From contig JAZPXL010000015.1 of NCBI GenBank assembly GCA_045543615.1, positions 1-32,002 of the forward strand: a stretch of DNA of 32,002 nucleotides, written 5' to 3'. The DNA comes from CAG-390 sp045543615 (GTDB lineage Bacteria; Bacillota; Clostridia; Oscillospirales; CAG-272). Positions 30,481 to 32,002 of this stretch are shown piece by piece. A program made the position numbers and the translations under genes. How positions within the stretch are numbered: position 1 is the first letter of the stretch; each line of letters starts with the position of its first letter. The notes beneath the pieces were generated by a model. The model saw only the letters and a program-made list of their open reading frames with translations. It was not told the origin of the DNA and searched no databases.

Positions 30481-30509
30481 TTGACAAACAGGTCGCAAAA
30501 TGATATAAT
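30481..30509 (+). promoter_or_regulatory. Consensus promoter of the TM2-like small protein gene
   Basis: TTGACA (30481-30486), a 17-nt spacer and TATAAT (30504-30509): full consensus, 31 nt upstream of the ATG. The TTG of the -35 box is an in-frame TTG that should not be taken as a start. Confidence 0.88.
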
Positions 30510-30540
30510 ACAAGTAACAAAATTTTTGTGGAGGCAAATT

Positions 30541-30786
30541 ATGGATAACAGAATTCTCTATGGAATTATGACTCTCATCTTCAACGGATACGGCGTTCCG
30601 AACTTTATGAGAGGCGAAGTTAAGACAGGTATTCTCAAGATAGTTCTTGGCGTTGTTACTTGTGGCATTATCGCTCTCGTCAACGAGATCCTTGGCATCA
30701 TCCTCGGCATCAAGATCCTTTGTATGTCCGATGAGGCATTCGCTGAGAACAAGGCTAACCTTGTAACAGGTATTCCGAAGCCCTAA
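30541..30786 (+). CDS. Small TM2-domain-like membrane protein
   Basis: An 81-residue protein with GGAGG 7-8 nt before the ATG. Two hydrophobic helices (about 5-18 leading into a Gly-rich turn, and 30-60 in two parts) surround GYGVPNFMRGEVKTGILKIV, which follows the TM2 pattern (GxGxxxFYxGxxxxGIxK) with Phe-Met where Phe-Tyr is usual. The conserved polar residue in the second helix region is NEI instead of the usual (W)D. TM2 proteins are widespread small inner-membrane proteins without a settled function. The gene has its own consensus promoter and a strong terminator, so it is probably well expressed. The family call is by pattern only. Confidence 0.7.
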   Translation: MDNRILYGIMTLIFNGYGVPNFMRGEVKTGILKIVLGVVTCGIIALVNEILGIILGIKILCMSDEAFAENKANLVTGIPKP

Positions 30787-30805
30787 GTCTTAATTCTTAT
30801 TACAT

Positions 30806-30835
30806 AAACAGAGAGTCGCAAGCGACTCTCTGTTT
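30806..30835 (+). terminator. Intrinsic terminator of the TM2-like gene
   Basis: A 14-bp perfect stem (AAACAGAGAGTCGC with its complement) around a two-base AA centre, followed by ATTTTTT, 19 nt after the stop. Confidence 0.93.
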
Positions 30836-31105
30836 ATTTTTTAAAGCAATCCTGTGTCTGTAAACACGTGCAAACACGAAACAAATTTCAAGCCAAAACG
30901 CATTTATAGGAAGAGCGAAAGCAGGCAAGCGCAAAGCCTCACTTGTGGACAAAAAGAGGCAAGCGAGGACGAGAAGCGAGAGCGTCGTAGATTTTGAAAC
31001 CACACGCAAAGTCGAAAAAAGCAAGGAATAGGGGAAAAACGGCGCAGACAGGGGGCAGATGGAGAAAAAAGAGGAAAGAAAAGATGAAAAAAAGGCAAAA
31101 ACATC
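30836..31105. other. Purine-rich intergenic region upstream of tRNA-Ser
   Basis: About 270 nt without a supportable gene. The plus strand is strikingly A/G rich (many GAAAAA and GAGG runs). Open frames on both strands are low-complexity, and the plus-strand one runs through the tRNA. Confidence 0.6.
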
Positions 31106-31134
31106 TTGACAAACGGATGGCGATGCGCTATAAT
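31106..31134 (+). promoter_or_regulatory. Consensus promoter of tRNA-Ser
   Basis: TTGACA (31106-31111), a 17-nt spacer and TATAAT (31129-31134), about 41 nt upstream of the mature tRNA 5' end. Confidence 0.85.
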
Positions 31135-31175
31135 ATTGGAGTGGACTCTGCAAGCGGCCGTCCACAAGGGTATAC

Positions 31176-31266
31176 GGAGATGTACTCAAGAGGCCGAAGA
31201 GGCGCCCCTGCTAAGGGTGTAGGTCGGGCAACCGGCGCGAGAGTTCAAATCTCTCCATCTCCGCCA
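31176..31266 (+). tRNA. tRNA-Ser (anticodon GCU)
   Basis: A 91-nt class II tRNA. The acceptor stem GGAGATG (31176-31182) pairs with CATCTCC (31256-31262), followed by discriminator G and an encoded CCA (31264-31266). The anticodon stem-loop CCCCTGCTAAGGG places GCT in the seven-base loop, reading AGC/AGU serine codons. A long variable arm (GTAGGTCGGGCAACCGGCGC) and the T-arm GAGAG-TTCAAAT-CTCTC are present. It has its own promoter and terminator. Confidence 0.96.
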
Positions 31267-31306
31267 ACAAAAACAGGCATCACCTTGTGTGGTGCCTGTT
31301 TTTGTT
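31266..31306 (+). terminator. Terminator directly after tRNA-Ser
   Basis: AACAAAAACAGGCATCAC and GTGGTGCCTGTTTTTGTT form an 18-bp stem with one mismatch and a 5-nt loop, starting at the last base of the encoded CCA. The right arm carries TTTTTG. Confidence 0.85.
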
Positions 31307-31334
31307 AGTGAAAATCGGATAATGCAGAGCTCCT

Positions 31335-31355
31335 CTTTGTTCCGCAGGAACAAAG
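31335..31355. repeat. Short perfect inverted repeat downstream of tRNA-Ser
   Basis: CTTTGTTCC-GCA-GGAACAAAG is a perfect 9-bp hairpin in the 259-nt gap after the tRNA. It lacks a T tract. It may be a remnant of mobile DNA that used the tRNA or a processing signal; nothing proves either. Confidence 0.5.
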
Positions 31356-31465
31356 ACGGCGTGCGCACATCGTGGGCTTGGGCTAACACCGCACACCTGC
31401 GCTCGCATAAGTTCGTAAATCTCTACAAATATACCAAACATAAACCGCAATTCTGATACAAAGGG

Positions 31466-31494
31466 TTGCGGTTTTTGATTTTTTGTGGTATAAT
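31466..31494 (+). promoter_or_regulatory. Promoter of the right-edge small lipoprotein gene
   Basis: TTGCGG (31466-31471), a 17-nt spacer and TATAAT (31489-31494). The -35 box is also the right arm of an AAACCGCAA/TTGCGGTTT hairpin (from 31442) followed by TTTTT. Confidence 0.65.
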
Positions 31495-31525
31495 AAACAT
31501 AAAGAAATTAAAAGGAGGCTATCTG

Positions 31526-31978
31526 ATGAAAAAAATCAGTATTCTATTTGTGAGTATATTGTTGCTAAATCTGTTCAGCGGATGCCAATTTAATAAATCT
31601 ACCGAATATGATGCCGTTGACTTGTCATACGAACACATCCTTGAGTTAAACCATTTCAAATGTTATGCCTCTTATCTTGATCAAGAAACAACAATAGAAG
31701 GAGAAGAGGCGAAAGAGTTATACAAAATAGTATCCGAGTCAAATGAGGGAATAGAACATTCTCCATCATCATCTCAAAACGACTATATATACTTGGTCTT
31801 TTATAACAGTACCTCCGACTATCCGTCTACGGATGAAAGAACGGAGTTCTATGGTTCATATTACATATATTCCGATGGATTATTACAGTTTTCGGGATCT
31901 CCGTATCATTCGGCTGTTTTCACGTATAAATTAAAAAACAATATTTTTGATGATGTGTTAAAGAAAACATTTTCTTGA
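31526..31978 (+). CDS. Small lipoprotein of unknown function
   Basis: 150 residues from the ATG at 31526, which has AAAGGAGG 7 nt upstream; the open frame extends back to a TTG in the promoter and should not be used. Residues 1-20 are a lipoprotein signal peptide with lipobox FSGC (Cys20). The mature part is small, acidic and Tyr/Ser rich, with strand-like segments (HFKCYASYLDQET, DYIYLVFYNSTSDY, EFYGSYYIYSDGLLQFSG) suggesting a compact beta-rich domain with alternating sheet strands. I recognise no family. It is AT-richer than the genes to its left. It has its own promoter, and no partner gene is visible before the window ends. Confidence 0.75.
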   Translation: MKKISILFVSILLLNLFSGCQFNKSTEYDAVDLSYEHILELNHFKCYASYLDQETTIEGEEAKELYKIVSESNEGIEHSPSSSQNDYIYLVFYNSTSDYPSTDERTEFYGSYYIYSDGLLQFSGSPYHSAVFTYKLKNNIFDDVLKKTFS

Positions 31979-32002
31979 TCTTGTATCAAAATTACAGTTT
32001 AT

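Noticed and set aside
30994..31308. Basic plus-strand frame before and across tRNA-Ser
   Set aside because: Low-complexity Lys/Arg sequence from a purine-rich spacer that runs through the tRNA; no ribosome binding site.
31186..31389. Minus-strand frame containing a RDLNSRAGCPTYTLSRG-like peptide
   Set aside because: This is the antisense translation of tRNA-Ser, a frequent false annotation in databases.

Overview
The window looks like a piece of a low-to-mid GC, Gram-positive anaerobe of the class Clostridia, probably a gut or rumen Oscillospirales/Christensenellales-type genome. The signs are near-consensus sigma-A promoters (TTGACA-N17-TATAAT), strong GGAGG ribosome binding sites, lipoprotein signal peptides, an Fe-S class I fumarase in two subunits, a class II GalT, and a C-terminal PDTG wall-sorting-like motif. 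It reads as ordinary chromosome. I see no phage, transposase, integrase, CRISPR array or rRNA operon.

Left part (1-9600), metabolism and regulation: the first codons of a probable MATE transporter (minus), a DegV-family lipid-binding protein, an AraC regulator divergent from a class II galT, an Ldh_2-type dehydrogenase and an aldo/keto reductase with a ferredoxin tail. It ends with a very large (1055 aa) protein made of an ECF sigma factor fused to about 870 residues of TPR-like and duplicated beta-rich domains. Nearly every transcription unit has its own promoter and hairpin terminator.

Middle (9600-18230): a lipoprotein with a Thr/Asp/Pro stalk, Cys-pair modules and an LRR_5-like end; an MFS transporter; a gluconate-5-dehydrogenase-like SDR. 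A four-gene minus-strand operon follows, encoding a small bitopic PH-like protein, a GT-C-like polytopic membrane protein and the two fumarase/tartrate-dehydratase subunits.

Right part (16964-26313): a minus-strand operon for an Ami/Opp-type oligopeptide importer in the order amiA-amiC-amiD-amiE-amiF, followed 6 nt later by a membrane-anchored, degenerate ApbE-like protein. Three subunits are remodelled. The substrate-binding lipoprotein appears circularly permuted. The AmiE ATPase carries an insertion of about 240 residues between Walker A and the Q-loop. The AmiF ATPase has a C-terminal membrane hairpin. With the ApbE-like protein, this is the most unusual system in the window.

Far right (26314-32002): a 937-bp intergenic region with a palindrome and a structured element, a strongly codon-biased secreted LamG/ConA-like protein with a PDTG sorting-like tail, a cytoplasmic GH3 glycosidase, a small TM2-like membrane protein, tRNA-Ser(GCU) with its own promoter and terminator, and a small lipoprotein.

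The peptide importer, GH3 glycosidase, galT, SDR and surface proteins together fit a saccharolytic, peptide-using gut commensal.
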